Source of the DNA: Pseudomonas cichorii | Lineage (GTDB): Bacteria; Pseudomonadota; Gammaproteobacteria; Pseudomonadales; Pseudomonadaceae | Length of the DNA: 64,000 nucleotides | Direction: 5' to 3' | Assembly: GCF_018343775.1 (NCBI RefSeq) | Contig: NZ_CP074349.1 | Coordinates: forward strand, 310,001 to 374,000 | The notes under the pieces: generated by a model | What the model was told of the DNA's origin: nothing | Databases searched by the model: none | The model's input: only the letters and a program-made list of their open reading frames with translations | Position numbers and translations under genes: made by a program | Shown: positions 1 through 8,451 of the stretch, in pieces | Position numbering within the stretch: the stretch's first letter is position 1 | Layout of the letters: the number at the start of each line of letters is the position of its first letter

Positions 1-15
1 CAGGACACGTTCATT

Positions 16-37
16 AGCCCGGATTCGTTTCCGGGCT
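16..37 (+). terminator. hairpin upstream of cysT (terminator/attenuator)
   Basis: Arms AGCCCGG (16-22) and CCGGGCT (31-37) are separated by 8 bases and followed by a short T-rich stretch. It lies 26 bases before the cysT start. The family context (sbp-cysTWA) suggests a partial terminator that keeps the binding-protein message more abundant than the permease message; that role is inferred because sbp is outside the window. Confidence 0.6.
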
Positions 38-63
38 TTGTGCAAGCGGAACCAAGGACTTTT

Positions 64-885
64 ATGTCGCGTCGTATCTCCCCCGTCATACCCGGCTTCG
101 GGCTGACGCTGGGCTACACCTTGGTGTACCTCAGTCTGATTGTGCTTATACCGCTGGCGGCCATGTTCGTTCATGCCGCGCAGCTCACCTGGGATCAGTT
201 CTGGACCATCATCACCGCTCCGCGCGTGATTGCTGCCTTGAAGCTGAGTTTCGGTACCGCGTTCTACGCAGCCCTGATCAATGGCGTCATCGGTACGCTG
301 CTGGCCTGGGTGCTGGTGCGTTATACCTTCCCCGGCCGCAAGATCATCGATGCGATGATCGATCTGCCGTTCGCTCTGCCAACCGCCGTTGCCGGTATCG
401 CGCTGACCGCGCTTTATGCGCCCAATGGTCTGGTCGGGCAGTTCGCCACGGATCTGGGCTTCAAGATTGCCTACACCCCGCTGGGTATCACCCTGGCGCT
501 GACGTTCGTGACCATGCCGTTTGTGGTGCGTACCGTGCAGCCCGTGCTGGCCGATATTCCCCGTGAGGTCGAAGAAGCGGCGGCCTGTCTGGGCGCTCGC
601 CCTTTGCAGGTGTTTCGCTACATTCTGGTGCCTGCCTTGTTGCCCGCGTGGCTGACCGGGTTTGCCCTGGCCTTCGCCCGTGGTGTCGGGGAATACGGCT
701 CGGTGATCTTCATCGCCGGTAACATGCCGATGAAAACCGAAATCCTGCCGCTGTTGATCATGGTCAAACTGGACCAGTACGACTACACCGGTGCGACGGC
801 TATCGGCGTGATGATGCTGGTGGTTTCCTTCATTCTGTTGCTGCTGATCAACTTGTTGCAGCGGCGCATCGAAACCCCATCCTGA
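64..885 (+). CDS. cysT: sulfate/thiosulfate ABC transporter permease CysT
   Basis: Inner-membrane permease of the sulfate/thiosulfate importer, pairing with CysW and energised by CysA. The 273-residue protein has about six hydrophobic segments and the EAA loop typical of ABC importers ([15 protein letters not shown] followed by G), which docks to the ATPase. An upstream GTG at 40 is in frame, but the ATG at 64 has an AAGGA ribosome site 6-7 bases away, so it was chosen. cysW begins 10 bases after the stop behind GAGGAGG, and cysA follows directly, so the three form one operon. In related bacteria this operon is switched on by CysB under sulfate limitation. Confidence 0.95.
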   Translation: MSRRISPVIPGFGLTLGYTLVYLSLIVLIPLAAMFVHAAQLTWDQFWTIITAPRVIAALKLSFGTAFYAALINGVIGTLLAWVLVRYTFPGRKIIDAMIDLPFALPTAVAGIALTALYAPNGLVGQFATDLGFKIAYTPLGITLALTFVTMPFVVRTVQPVLADIPREVEEAAACLGARPLQVFRYILVPALLPAWLTGFALAFARGVGEYGSVIFIAGNMPMKTEILPLLIMVKLDQYDYTGATAIGVMMLVVSFILLLLINLLQRRIETPS

Positions 886-895
886 GGAGGCGCGC

Positions 896-1768
896 ATGTC
901 TTATTCATCTGTTTCTGCCGCCGCCGATGCCAACGCTGCACGCCGTGGCAATTCAACAGCGCGCCGGATCCTGATCGGTCTTGGCTGGCTGATCTTTGCC
1001 CTGTTTCTGGGCCTGCCGCTGTTCATCGTGGTTTCCCAGGGGCTGAAAAACGGTCTGGGTGCGTTCTTCTCCGCGATTCTTGAGCCCGATGCGCTGTCGG
1101 CCCTCAAGCTGACGGTGATTGCGGTGCTGATCTCGGTCCCGCTCAACCTGGTCTTCGGCGTCAGCGCCGCCTGGTGCGTGAGTAAGTACTCGTTCCGGGG
1201 CAAGAGCATTCTGGTGACCCTGATCGACCTGCCGTTCTCGGTATCGCCGGTCATCGCCGGTCTGGTCTATGTGCTGATGTTCGGCGCCCAGGGCCTGTTC
1301 GGGCCATGGTTGCAGGACCATGACATCCAGATCGTCTTTGCTCTGCCGGGAATTGTGCTGGCGACCATTTTCGTGACCGTGCCTTTCGTGGCCCGTGAAC
1401 TGATCCCGCTGATGCAGGAGCAGGGCACCCAGGAAGAAGAGGCCGCACGCCTTCTGGGCGCCAATGGCTGGCAGATGTTCTGGCACGTCACGGTACCCAA
1501 TATCAAATGGGGTCTGATCTACGGCGTGGTGCTCTGTACCGCACGGGCCATGGGTGAGTTCGGTGCGGTGTCGGTGGTGTCCGGCCACATCCGCGGCGTT
1601 ACCAATACCCTGCCGCTGCACGTCGAAATCCTCTACAACGAGTACAACCACGTGGCAGCCTTTGCCGTGGCGAGCTTGTTGCTGATCCTGGCGCTGTTCA
1701 TCCTGCTGCTCAAGCAGTGGAGCGAATCCCGCATTAACCGTCTGCGCCAAAGCGCGGCGGAGGAATAA
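896..1768 (+). CDS. cysW: sulfate/thiosulfate ABC transporter permease CysW
   Basis: Second inner-membrane subunit of the sulfate/thiosulfate importer. The 290-residue protein has a polar N-terminal 25 residues, then six hydrophobic segments. Its ABC-docking EAA loop ([16 protein letters not shown]) and the following [11 protein letters not shown] stretch are typical of CysW. A strong GAGGAGG site precedes the ATG, 10 bases after the cysT stop; cysA begins three bases after its own stop. The protein is related to CysT, as expected for the heterodimeric channel. Confidence 0.95.
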   Translation: MSYSSVSAAADANAARRGNSTARRILIGLGWLIFALFLGLPLFIVVSQGLKNGLGAFFSAILEPDALSALKLTVIAVLISVPLNLVFGVSAAWCVSKYSFRGKSILVTLIDLPFSVSPVIAGLVYVLMFGAQGLFGPWLQDHDIQIVFALPGIVLATIFVTVPFVARELIPLMQEQGTQEEEAARLLGANGWQMFWHVTVPNIKWGLIYGVVLCTARAMGEFGAVSVVSGHIRGVTNTLPLHVEILYNEYNHVAAFAVASLLLILALFILLLKQWSESRINRLRQSAAEE

Positions 1769-1771
1769 ATC

Positions 1772-2758
1772 ATGTCGATCGAAGTCCGTAACGTCAGCAA
1801 GAACTTCAACGCCTTCAAGGCCCTGAACGCTATCAATCTGGATATCCAGAGTGGCGAGCTGGTTGCCTTGCTCGGCCCGTCAGGCTGCGGCAAGACCACC
1901 TTGCTGCGCATCATTGCCGGTCTGGAAACCCCGGATGCAGGCAGCATCGTGTTCCACGGTGAAGATGTATCCGGTCATGATGTCCGCGACCGTAATGTCG
2001 GGTTCGTATTCCAGCACTATGCGCTGTTCCGGCACATGACCGTGTTCGACAACGTTGCCTTTGGCTTGCGCATGAAGCCCAAGAATCAGCGTCCGAACGA
2101 AACCCAGATCGCCGCCAAGGTTCATGAGCTGTTGAACATGGTGCAACTGGACTGGCTGGCCGACCGTTACCCCGAGCAGCTTTCCGGTGGTCAGCGCCAG
2201 CGTATCGCCCTGGCGCGGGCCCTGGCGGTCGAGCCCAAGGTGCTGTTGCTGGACGAACCCTTCGGTGCGCTGGATGCCAAGGTTCGTAAAGAACTGCGCC
2301 GTTGGCTGGCGCGCCTGCACGAAGACATCAACCTGACGTCGGTCTTCGTGACCCACGACCAGGAAGAAGCTATGGAAGTGGCAGACCGCATCGTGGTGAT
2401 GAACAAGGGCGTGATCGAACAGATCGGCTCGCCGGGTGAGGTTTACGAGGCGCCGTCCAACGACTTCGTCTATCACTTCCTGGGCGACTCGAACCGCCTG
2501 AGCCTGGGCGACGGTCATGTGCTGTTCCGTCCGCACGAAGTCTCGCTGTCACGTCAGGAGCTGGAAGACCACCACGCTGCTGAAGTCCGCGACATTCGTC
2601 CGTTGGGCGCCACCACGAGGATAACCCTCAAGGCCGAAGGCCAGAGCGATCTGATCGAGGTTGAAGTGGTGAAGGATCACGACAGCCTGGTAGGTCTGGC
2701 GCGGGGCGAGACGTTGTTCTTCAAACCGAAGGTCTGGCAGAAGGTTTCGGGCGTCTAG
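1772..2758 (+). CDS. cysA: sulfate/thiosulfate ABC transporter ATPase CysA
   Basis: Cytoplasmic ATPase that powers CysTW. Of its 328 residues, the first 235 or so form the nucleotide-binding domain: Walker [11 protein letters not shown]-loop FVFQHYALF, signature LSGGQRQR, Walker [12 protein letters not shown] and switch histidine in VTHDQEEA. The last 90 residues look like the TOBE-type regulatory tail of CysA. It starts three bases after cysW, so translation is probably coupled. The operon ends at a long REP hairpin at 2767-2818. Confidence 0.95.
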   Translation: MSIEVRNVSKNFNAFKALNAINLDIQSGELVALLGPSGCGKTTLLRIIAGLETPDAGSIVFHGEDVSGHDVRDRNVGFVFQHYALFRHMTVFDNVAFGLRMKPKNQRPNETQIAAKVHELLNMVQLDWLADRYPEQLSGGQRQRIALARALAVEPKVLLLDEPFGALDAKVRKELRRWLARLHEDINLTSVFVTHDQEEAMEVADRIVVMNKGVIEQIGSPGEVYEAPSNDFVYHFLGDSNRLSLGDGHVLFRPHEVSLSRQELEDHHAAEVRDIRPLGATTRITLKAEGQSDLIEVEVVKDHDSLVGLARGETLFFKPKVWQKVSGV

Positions 2759-2766
2759 TACATGCT

Positions 2767-2818
2767 TGTAGGAGCGCATTCATTCGCGAACTTTTTCGCG
2801 AATGAATGCGCTCCTACA
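2767..2818. repeat. REP palindrome (TAGGAGCG type) after cysA
   Basis: Two perfect 24-base arms (2767-2790 and 2795-2818) around a CTTT loop. The arm begins TGTAGGAGCG and ends ATTCGCGAA, the usual Pseudomonas REP sequence. It lies between the convergent ends of cysA and the DUF962 gene and could protect or end both transcripts. Confidence 0.85.
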
Positions 2819-2823
2819 CAGCG

Positions 2824-3348
2824 TTACACCGCTTCTTTTGCTGTGTTGCGCCGAACCGGCCCTGCACGCTCTTCGATCGCATGCTGCAATGGCTTGCGCA
2901 TCCCCGCCAGAAACGCCAGTTCTGCCACGACGAATAATGGACCGATGATCAGGCCCGTCACATCGTCGATGAATGCCGGCTTGCGGCCTTCGTAGTAATG
3001 GCCTATGAACTGGATGATCCAGCCGATTACAAACAACCCGACTCCCGCACTCAGCCAGACCATGGTGGCCTGTTGCGCCAGATTCGCACCTGCCCAGATG
3101 CAAAGCCCGAGCATCACAGCCATCACCAGCCCCAGCGCCCGATCCAGCTTGAGATAGAACACAGTCGAGGCCAGCGCCACGAACGCCGCAGGCGATAACC
3201 AGAGCCCGCCCACGTCCCAGCCCGGACGCGACAGCAATACCGCCACAGCCAGCACGATCAGGGGTATTCCCACGAAGTGGGTCACGATATTGCGTGAATC
3301 GCGGTGATACGCCGCGTATTGGCTGAGATGATCGACAAGGTTTTTCAT
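2824..3348 (-). CDS. DUF962/Mpo1-like small membrane protein
   Basis: A 174-residue integral membrane protein with about four hydrophobic helices. It has the histidine-rich signature of the DUF962 (YGL010w/Mpo1) family: YHRDSRNIVTHFVGIPL near residue 15, and a second group, QFIGHYYEGRKPA, near residue 116. The yeast member is an iron-dependent dioxygenase acting on 2-hydroxy fatty acids, and the histidines are its metal ligands. Whether the bacterial protein does the same is inference. AGGAA lies before the ATG. It runs towards cysA, and its start faces the Crp-like gene about 85 bases away, so the two probably have divergent promoters. Confidence 0.8.
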   Translation of the reverse strand: MKNLVDHLSQYAAYHRDSRNIVTHFVGIPLIVLAVAVLLSRPGWDVGGLWLSPAAFVALASTVFYLKLDRALGLVMAVMLGLCIWAGANLAQQATMVWLSAGVGLFVIGWIIQFIGHYYEGRKPAFIDDVTGLIIGPLFVVAELAFLAGMRKPLQHAIEERAGPVRRNTAKEAV

Positions 3349-3432
3349 TATTATTCCTGCCTGAGACGATTATCGGGTTGGGCTACCGTATCGCTTTTGC
3401 AATACGAGCGTTTGGAAAAAAAGGGAGCAAAC

Positions 3433-4143
3433 ATGACAAATGGAGCGGGATGGCGGTCACGATTACTGTCCGATTACTGGTTTACCTATTTACCTGCCGA
3501 CTTGCAGGATAGCTTGCTTGACGCTGCTCGGCAGCGGCGCAAGACACCCGGCAAACTGCTGTTTGAAAAAGGTGACCCTCCGTGCGGGCTTTATGTCCTG
3601 CTCGAAGGTTCTGTGCGCATGGGGGGCATTGACGAACAGCGCCTGGCGCCACGGCTCAAGGAGGTCCGGCCGCCTTACTGGTTTGGCGAAGTCTCGCTGT
3701 TTGACGGCATGCCCCGCATGCTGGATGCGTACTCGGTGGATCAGACGATCTTCCTGCAGATCCCCCATGAAACACTCGTCCAGTGGCTCGAAAAGAACCC
3801 GCAGCACTGGCGTTACTTCGAGGCATTGCTCAGCCACAAGCTGGGCCTGGCCTTGCCCGGCACCGAGAAAATGAAGCAACTGCCCGCCCGTGCCCGCGTG
3901 GCCTGGCGCCTGTTGCTGCTGTGCGAAGGTTATGGGCACTTGAGCCACGCACGACGCCTTGTCACGCTGGACGACATCCTGGCCTCGAACACCTTGTCGC
4001 TGTCCCGACCTGACGTACTCGAAGCCCTCGACGATCTGCATCAGCGCAAGATCGTGCGCCTTGGCGAGGAACAGGTGGAAGTCTTCGATGTGGTCGGGTT
4101 GCGCAAGGTTGCCAATTTCTCGCGGGCCAGGGTTATGGGCTGA
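3433..4143 (+). CDS. Crp/Fnr-family transcription regulator
   Basis: A 236-residue protein with an N-terminal cyclic-nucleotide-binding-like domain (jelly-roll pattern GKLLFEKGDPPCGLYVLLEGSV at about residues 39-60, and YWFGEVSLFDGMPR at about 80-93) and a C-terminal winged-helix DNA-binding part. The phosphate-binding RxS motif of CRP is not obvious, so the ligand is unknown. An upstream in-frame start at 3304 is possible, but the ATG at 3433 has GGGAG 8 bases before it and fits the family start. It converges on the AraC-like gene, whose stop lies 9 bases beyond. Confidence 0.8.
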   Translation: MTNGAGWRSRLLSDYWFTYLPADLQDSLLDAARQRRKTPGKLLFEKGDPPCGLYVLLEGSVRMGGIDEQRLAPRLKEVRPPYWFGEVSLFDGMPRMLDAYSVDQTIFLQIPHETLVQWLEKNPQHWRYFEALLSHKLGLALPGTEKMKQLPARARVAWRLLLLCEGYGHLSHARRLVTLDDILASNTLSLSRPDVLEALDDLHQRKIVRLGEEQVEVFDVVGLRKVANFSRARVMG

Positions 4144-4152
4144 GCCCGACAA

Positions 4153-5145
4153 TCACCTCGCCAACTCATTTCGATACTGCTCCGGCGTTTGTCCTGTCCA
4201 GCGTTTGAAGGCGCGGTTCAGGCTGTCGATATCGGCAAAGCCCAGCAGGTAGGCGGCTTCGCTCAGGGAAACCTGTGGGTCGCTCATGTGCAGCAGTGCC
4301 AGGTTCTGGCGACATTGCTTGAGCAGCAGGTCATAGCGACAGCCTTCGTCGGCCAGGTGCCGTTGCAGGCTGCGCGGGCTCAGGTTCAAGGCTTGGGCAA
4401 TGCTTTCGGCCGAGGGCTCACCTTCCGGTAGCAGGTTCTCGATGGCCGAGCGTACGCGCTGTTCCCAGATCAGCGGCTGGAGCTGTTCGCTATTGTGGGG
4501 TGGCTCGCTCAGTTGCGAGGGGTTGTCGTCCAGATGGCTGTCGAAGTCGGCGCACGCGAATGTCAGCAGGTTTTCTGTTGCCGAGAAGTACAGTCGCGCT
4601 CGGAAGAAGTCCTGCCAGGGTTGGGGATTGGCGGGTGCGGGTCGCTGCAAGTGGACGCTCAGCGGGGCATAGTTGCGGCCCAGCCGGTTACGGCAGGTGC
4701 GCACATAAATGGCGGCAAACGCATCCAGCACTTCATGGGCGGGTGCCGCAGAACCTGCCGGTGTATTGAAGCGAAGCTCGTAGTGCTCATCGACTCGCTT
4801 GAAACTCAAGGCCAGTGCGTCATCGGCCATCGAGTGATAGCGCACGATGCGCTCGAATACTTCCCGCAAGGACTCGCTGGCCACCAGGGTGTAGCCCAGT
4901 GCATGAAAGGTGGTCGGGCTGACGAAGCGCGAGACCCGCAAGCCCAGCGCCGGATCATGGCTGGCGTCAACCGCCAGTTGCCAGAGTCGATGGGTTGCGT
5001 CTGGTGAGTATTCGGCGTTGGGAGCGTCAATGAGGTGGGGATCAAGTCCGGCGTCCTTGCACAGCGCAAAGCTGTCCAGGCCCAGAACATCGAGTTGTTT
5101 GCGCAAGGCGCGGGTCCAGGTGGAAAAGCTGTTTGACTCGGGCAT
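4153..5145 (-). CDS. AraC-family transcription regulator (arabinose_bd-type N-terminus)
   Basis: A 330-residue regulator. The first 200 or so residues form the Arabinose_bd-type ligand domain found in OruR/ArgR-like regulators. The C-terminal 90 residues carry the two AraC helix-turn-helix units (ESIAQALNLSPRSLQRHLADEG, then SLSEAAYLLGFADIDSLNRAFKRWTGQTPEQYR). A longer form starting at 5166 is open, but only the ATG at 5145 has a ribosome site (AGGAAGG, 9 bases away). A 389-base spacer separates it from the divergent hydrolase gene, a likely target. The effector is not known. Confidence 0.85.
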   Translation of the reverse strand: MPESNSFSTWTRALRKQLDVLGLDSFALCKDAGLDPHLIDAPNAEYSPDATHRLWQLAVDASHDPALGLRVSRFVSPTTFHALGYTLVASESLREVFERIVRYHSMADDALALSFKRVDEHYELRFNTPAGSAAPAHEVLDAFAAIYVRTCRNRLGRNYAPLSVHLQRPAPANPQPWQDFFRARLYFSATENLLTFACADFDSHLDDNPSQLSEPPHNSEQLQPLIWEQRVRSAIENLLPEGEPSAESIAQALNLSPRSLQRHLADEGCRYDLLLKQCRQNLALLHMSDPQVSLSEAAYLLGFADIDSLNRAFKRWTGQTPEQYRNELAR

Positions 5146-5534
5146 ATGAATGACCCTTCCTGTCATCGATTGTTACTCACGTCGGGCGGTTCCGACAGGT
5201 ATCGATGGCAACTCCTTTGCACGATACCGAAATCAGAGCATGGAAGCATTTATGACAATTGTGCAAGTGCCGGCTGACTGAATGCATAACGAGTCATATG
5301 AAGATGCGGGTGATCGAGCCACGTTGTCCACTGTAGCTTTCCTGTAACCCGTCGGGTTTATCTTCCTTCCTGAAAGCAATTTTTAGAGGGATCGTCCTTG
5401 AGACAGGGGGCGGTTCCTTTTTTTTGTGTCTCATATTTGTTTTGGTTATTAATAAATAGCTACTTATTCCTTATCGGATATAAGTTTCCTCCCTATACTC
5501 GTTTCATGAGTGCCCACATGCAGGAGGCGAACCC
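5146..5534. other. divergent promoter region, AraC regulator / RBBP9 hydrolase
   Basis: A gene-free, AT-rich spacer of 389 bases. It holds an inverted repeat GAGACA (near 5400) / TGTCTC with a 22-base loop containing a T8 run, possibly a terminator-like structure. Near the hydrolase gene is a CTTATTCC element (5463-5470) that also occurs, in either orientation, before other sulfur genes here. No RNA gene or extra reading frame was recognised. Confidence 0.5.
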
Positions 5535-6116
5535 ATGCATAACGAGTCGATCCGTTACCTGATCGTGCCAGGCTGGCAAGGGTCGCCTGAGGATCATTGG
5601 CAAAGTCACTGGCAGGCCAGTCTCCCCAACAGCGCGCGCGTCGAGCAGTACGACTGGCTCAAGCCGCGCCGTGAGGACTGGGTTGGCGAGTTGCAGCGCA
5701 TGATTTCTGCGCAAGACACGCCGGTGATCCTGATCGCTCATAGCCTGGGTTGCATCACCGTTGCGCATTGGGCGCAATTGGCTCCGCTGGAGTCCTTGCG
5801 TCAGGTGCATGGTGCGCTGTTGGTGGCCCCCGCTGATGTGGAGCGCCCCAACTGCCCTCCTGCATTACGTAATTTTGCACCGATTCCCCAGGACCTCCTG
5901 CCGTTCCCGACGCAGATCGTCAGCTCGGACAACGACCCTGCCGTCAGCTCCCAGCGTGCCCTGGAAATGGCTCGCAACTGGGGCGCGGAAGTCGGGTTCC
6001 TGAGTCAGGCGGGGCATATCAACGTCAAGTCGGGTCATCAACGCTGGGAGCAGGGTTTCGCTTACCTGTACCGCCTGCAGAACCGTTTGGAACAGCACGC
6101 ACGTCGTCGGGCATGA
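5535..6116 (+). CDS. RBBP9/YdeN-family serine hydrolase
   Basis: A 193-residue alpha/beta hydrolase, the usual length for the RBBP9/YdeN family. Seen directly: the N-terminal VPGWQGSPEDHWQSHW motif of the family, the nucleophile elbow AHSLGC with serine 70, an aspartate in SSDNDPAVS, and a late histidine in QAGHINVKSG that would complete the triad. AGGAGG lies 7 bases before the ATG. The substrate is unknown. In Pseudomonas such genes often sit in sulfur-starvation loci, as here, next to an AAA+ gene and a MetQ-like gene; a role in esterified sulfur compounds is only inference. Confidence 0.85.
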   Translation: MHNESIRYLIVPGWQGSPEDHWQSHWQASLPNSARVEQYDWLKPRREDWVGELQRMISAQDTPVILIAHSLGCITVAHWAQLAPLESLRQVHGALLVAPADVERPNCPPALRNFAPIPQDLLPFPTQIVSSDNDPAVSSQRALEMARNWGAEVGFLSQAGHINVKSGHQRWEQGFAYLYRLQNRLEQHARRRA

Positions 6117-6213
6117 GTTCATACCTGGCGGCCATATCACGTTTTCGTCGGGCCATTTCGGGTCTGCCTGTTTTTAACGCTTGAGTCTGGCAAGGCTCAG
6201 GCGGGAGTTTGTC

Positions 6214-7146
6214 ATGAGCCTTGAAAATTTTGGTCAGCCGCTGCTGACGTTCCCTGAGGCGGACAAGAGTCCCCTCAGTATCCGCGCCAAAGCACTGGTT
6301 TTCATCGATCCACGTTCTCGTCAGTTGCGCGAAGAAATGGAACAGCTGGCTCCGCGCTCGCTGCCGGTTCTGATTCGCGGCGAATCCGGCACCGGCAAGG
6401 AATTGCTGGCGCGGCACATTCACCGTGGCAGTGACCGCTCCGGGCTGTTCGTGTCGGTCAACTGCGGTGCCATCAGCCCGTCCTACGCCGATGCGGAGTT
6501 GTTCGGCTATGCCGCAGGCGCCCACAGCGTTTCGGGGAGCAGCCGTGCTGGCTGGTTCGGATCGGCCAATGGCGGCACGCTGTATCTGGATGAAATCGGC
6601 GACTTGCCGCTGCCGATTCAGATCAAGCTGCTGTCGGCGCTGGAAAACCATGAAGTCACCCGCGTCGGCGCACATCAACCCAGCCCCGTTGATGTGCGGC
6701 TGGTGGCTGCAACCAGTATCGACCTGGCCCAGGCTGTGGAAGCCGGGAAGTTTCACGAGCGGCTTTATCACTACCTGAGCGAAGGGCGGCTCGATCTGCC
6801 GGCCCTGCGCGAACAGCCCGGCAACATCCTGCCGTTGGCGGAATACTTCGTGGGCATCTACAGCCAGCGCCTGAACCTGCCGGTGCAGTTGCTCAGCGAT
6901 GAGGCGCAGCATGCCCTGCAATCCCACAGCTGGCCCGGCAATACACGGGAACTGGAAAACGTCATTCACTTTGCGCTGCTGGTCAGCAGTGGCGAAGAGA
7001 TTCTGCCGGAGCACCTGAACCTGCCACAAAGCACCAATCCGGTTGCAGAGGTCGAGCGGCTGGTGGGCCAGATACTGGTGGATGCCAAGGAAGAACAGCT
7101 TCTGGCCGTCAAACGGTTGCTGGAGCGCATTCAGTCCAAGGATTGA
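6214..7146 (+). CDS. sigma-54-activator-like AAA+ protein, degenerate
   Basis: A 310-residue protein consisting almost only of the AAA+ core of sigma-54 activators: Walker A GESGTGKE (56-63) and Walker B GGTLYLDE (120-127), then WPGNTRELENV. It differs from working activators in three ways. The GAFTGA loop reads GAHSVS (102-107). The arginine-finger segment reads FHERLYHYL (180-188), with H181 and Y187 at the two positions that are arginine in PspF. No Fis-type helix-turn-helix follows at the C-terminus. There is also no N-terminal sensor domain. The ATG at 6214 has GGGAG before it. It may be a regulator acting by protein contact, or a relic. A terminator follows at once. Confidence 0.75.
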   Translation: MSLENFGQPLLTFPEADKSPLSIRAKALVFIDPRSRQLREEMEQLAPRSLPVLIRGESGTGKELLARHIHRGSDRSGLFVSVNCGAISPSYADAELFGYAAGAHSVSGSSRAGWFGSANGGTLYLDEIGDLPLPIQIKLLSALENHEVTRVGAHQPSPVDVRLVAATSIDLAQAVEAGKFHERLYHYLSEGRLDLPALREQPGNILPLAEYFVGIYSQRLNLPVQLLSDEAQHALQSHSWPGNTRELENVIHFALLVSSGEEILPEHLNLPQSTNPVAEVERLVGQILVDAKEEQLLAVKRLLERIQSKD

Positions 7147-7170
7147 AACGTCAGCCCTGTTTTTGTCCTG

Positions 7171-7193
7171 CGCCCCTTACGGGGCGTTTTTTT
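7171..7193 (+). terminator. rho-independent terminator after AAA+ gene
   Basis: CGCCCC (7171-7176) and GGGGCG (7181-7186) pair around TTAC and are followed by seven Ts. It ends the hydrolase/AAA+ transcription unit and separates it from the MetQ-like gene. Confidence 0.9.
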
Positions 7194-7285
7194 GCGTGCA
7201 ATACGGTGGTTAAAATCAAACAGATATAAGGACGTATCAAAAAAATCTTTTCTAGGAATAAGAAAGCCCGGTAATGTCCGCTCCA

Positions 7286-7314
7286 TGCCCCCGATAGCCT
7301 GTGCATCGGGGGCA
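7286..7314 (+). promoter_or_regulatory. perfect inverted repeat in leader of MetQ-like gene
   Basis: TGCCCCCGAT (7286-7295) and ATCGGGGGCA (7305-7314) pair perfectly around a 9-base loop, 52 bases before the start codon. No T-run follows, so it is not a simple terminator. It could be an operator or a leader-RNA element. A GGAATAAG element lies just upstream (7255-7262). Confidence 0.5.
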
Positions 7315-7365
7315 ACACATTGGTGAGCTGTCGTTTCCACGACTTTGATTTCCTAAGGACATTGC

Positions 7366-8148
7366 ATGAAAAAGACCTTGTTGTTGACCGCTCTGGCGGC
7401 TGCGCTTTCCATTGGCCTGGCTCAGGCTGGCGAAAAACTGGTGGTTGGCGCGACACCTGTCCCACACGCTGAAATTCTGGAGCTGATCAAGCCAACTCTG
7501 GCCAAGGAAGGCGTGGATCTGGAAGTCAAGGTCTTCACCGATTACGTGCAGCCTAACGTGCAGCTCAACGAGAAGCGTCTGGACGCCAACTACTTCCAGA
7601 CCAAGCCTTACCTGGATGGCTTCAACAAGGGCAAGGGCGCCAGACTGGTGACCGGCGTCGGCGTTCACGTAGAACCTTTCGGTGCTTACTCCTCCAAGCA
7701 CAAGAGCCTGGCCGATCTGCCAGAAGGCGCAACCGTTGCCATTCCAAACGAAGCCAGTAACGGCGGTCGTGCACTGCTTTTGCTGCAGAAGGGCGGTCTG
7801 ATTACCCTCAAGGACCCGACCAACGCCCTGTCGACGGTAAAAGACATCGCCACCAACCCGAAAAAACTGAAGTTCCGCGAGCTGGAATCGGCTTTGCTAC
7901 CGCGCTCTCTGGGCCAGGTTGACCTTGCGCTGATCAACACCAACTACGCGCTGGAAGCCAAGCTCAGCCCGCGTAAGGATGCACTGATCATTGAAGGCTC
8001 CGATTCGCCTTACGTGAACTACCTGGTCACTCGCGAAGACAACGCCAATAGCGACGCTATCCAGAAGCTGTCCAAGGCGTTGACCAGCCCTGAAGTGAAG
8101 GAATTCATCAACAAGAAGTACGACGGCGCGGTATTGCCAGCGTTCTGA
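7366..8148 (+). CDS. MetQ/NlpA-family substrate-binding protein
   Basis: A 260-residue periplasmic binding protein with a clear signal peptide (cleavage after LAQA, about residue 21) and the family motifs VGATPVPHAEILE, FTDYVQPN, LDANYFQ and the late ALINTNYA. It belongs to the methionine-binding MetQ/NlpA family, but unlike lipoprotein members it has no lipobox cysteine. AAGGA precedes the ATG. It stands alone: no ATPase or permease of the Met type adjoins it, so it may share the MetNI encoded at 35192-36947, or bind another sulfur compound. Its leader carries a strong hairpin. Confidence 0.88.
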   Translation: MKKTLLLTALAAALSIGLAQAGEKLVVGATPVPHAEILELIKPTLAKEGVDLEVKVFTDYVQPNVQLNEKRLDANYFQTKPYLDGFNKGKGARLVTGVGVHVEPFGAYSSKHKSLADLPEGATVAIPNEASNGGRALLLLQKGGLITLKDPTNALSTVKDIATNPKKLKFRELESALLPRSLGQVDLALINTNYALEAKLSPRKDALIIEGSDSPYVNYLVTREDNANSDAIQKLSKALTSPEVKEFINKKYDGAVLPAF

Positions 8149-8451
8149 TTGTTGATCGGGTTCGGTTAATACCTTTCCCGTTGTGGGAGGCAGCTTGCTG
8201 GCGACTTCAGCATACGACGCAGAATATCGGCCAGTTTCAAGGCCTTTTTCGCCAGCAAGCTGCCTCCCACAGGTATTGTTTGTGCTTGTGCCTTAACTGA
8301 TCGGCATTACTCTGTGGGAGCGGCTTCAGCCGCGAAGCCTCCTAGCTCTTTCCGCGCTATGAATATTCCATAACGGTATTTAAATTTAGTTTCTTATACC
8401 TATAAAGTTCTGACTCTATATTCATCTACATGTTTTGGAGTCGGAGCCTAT
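8149..8451. other. spacer with REP elements and promoter of dioxygenase operon
   Basis: Contains the REP pair at 8182-8271, a copy of a REP-linked unit CTTAACTGATCGGCATTAC (about 8291-8310), a single REP arm (8312-8340), and an AT-rich promoter region with CTTATACC (8393-8400), one base different from the CTTATTCC element seen upstream of other sulfur genes. No gene is visible. Confidence 0.6.
8182..8271. repeat. REP pair (TGGGAGGCAGC type)
   Basis: Two 23-base perfect arms, 8182-8204 and 8249-8271, beginning TGTGGGAGGCAG and ending TGCTGGCGA, with a 44-base spacer. The same arm occurs at 12229-12251 (beside the IS66) and 28345-28432. Confidence 0.85.

Noticed and set aside
953..1750. 265-codon minus-strand frame inside cysW
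   Set aside because: Antisense shadow; cysW on the plus strand is clear.
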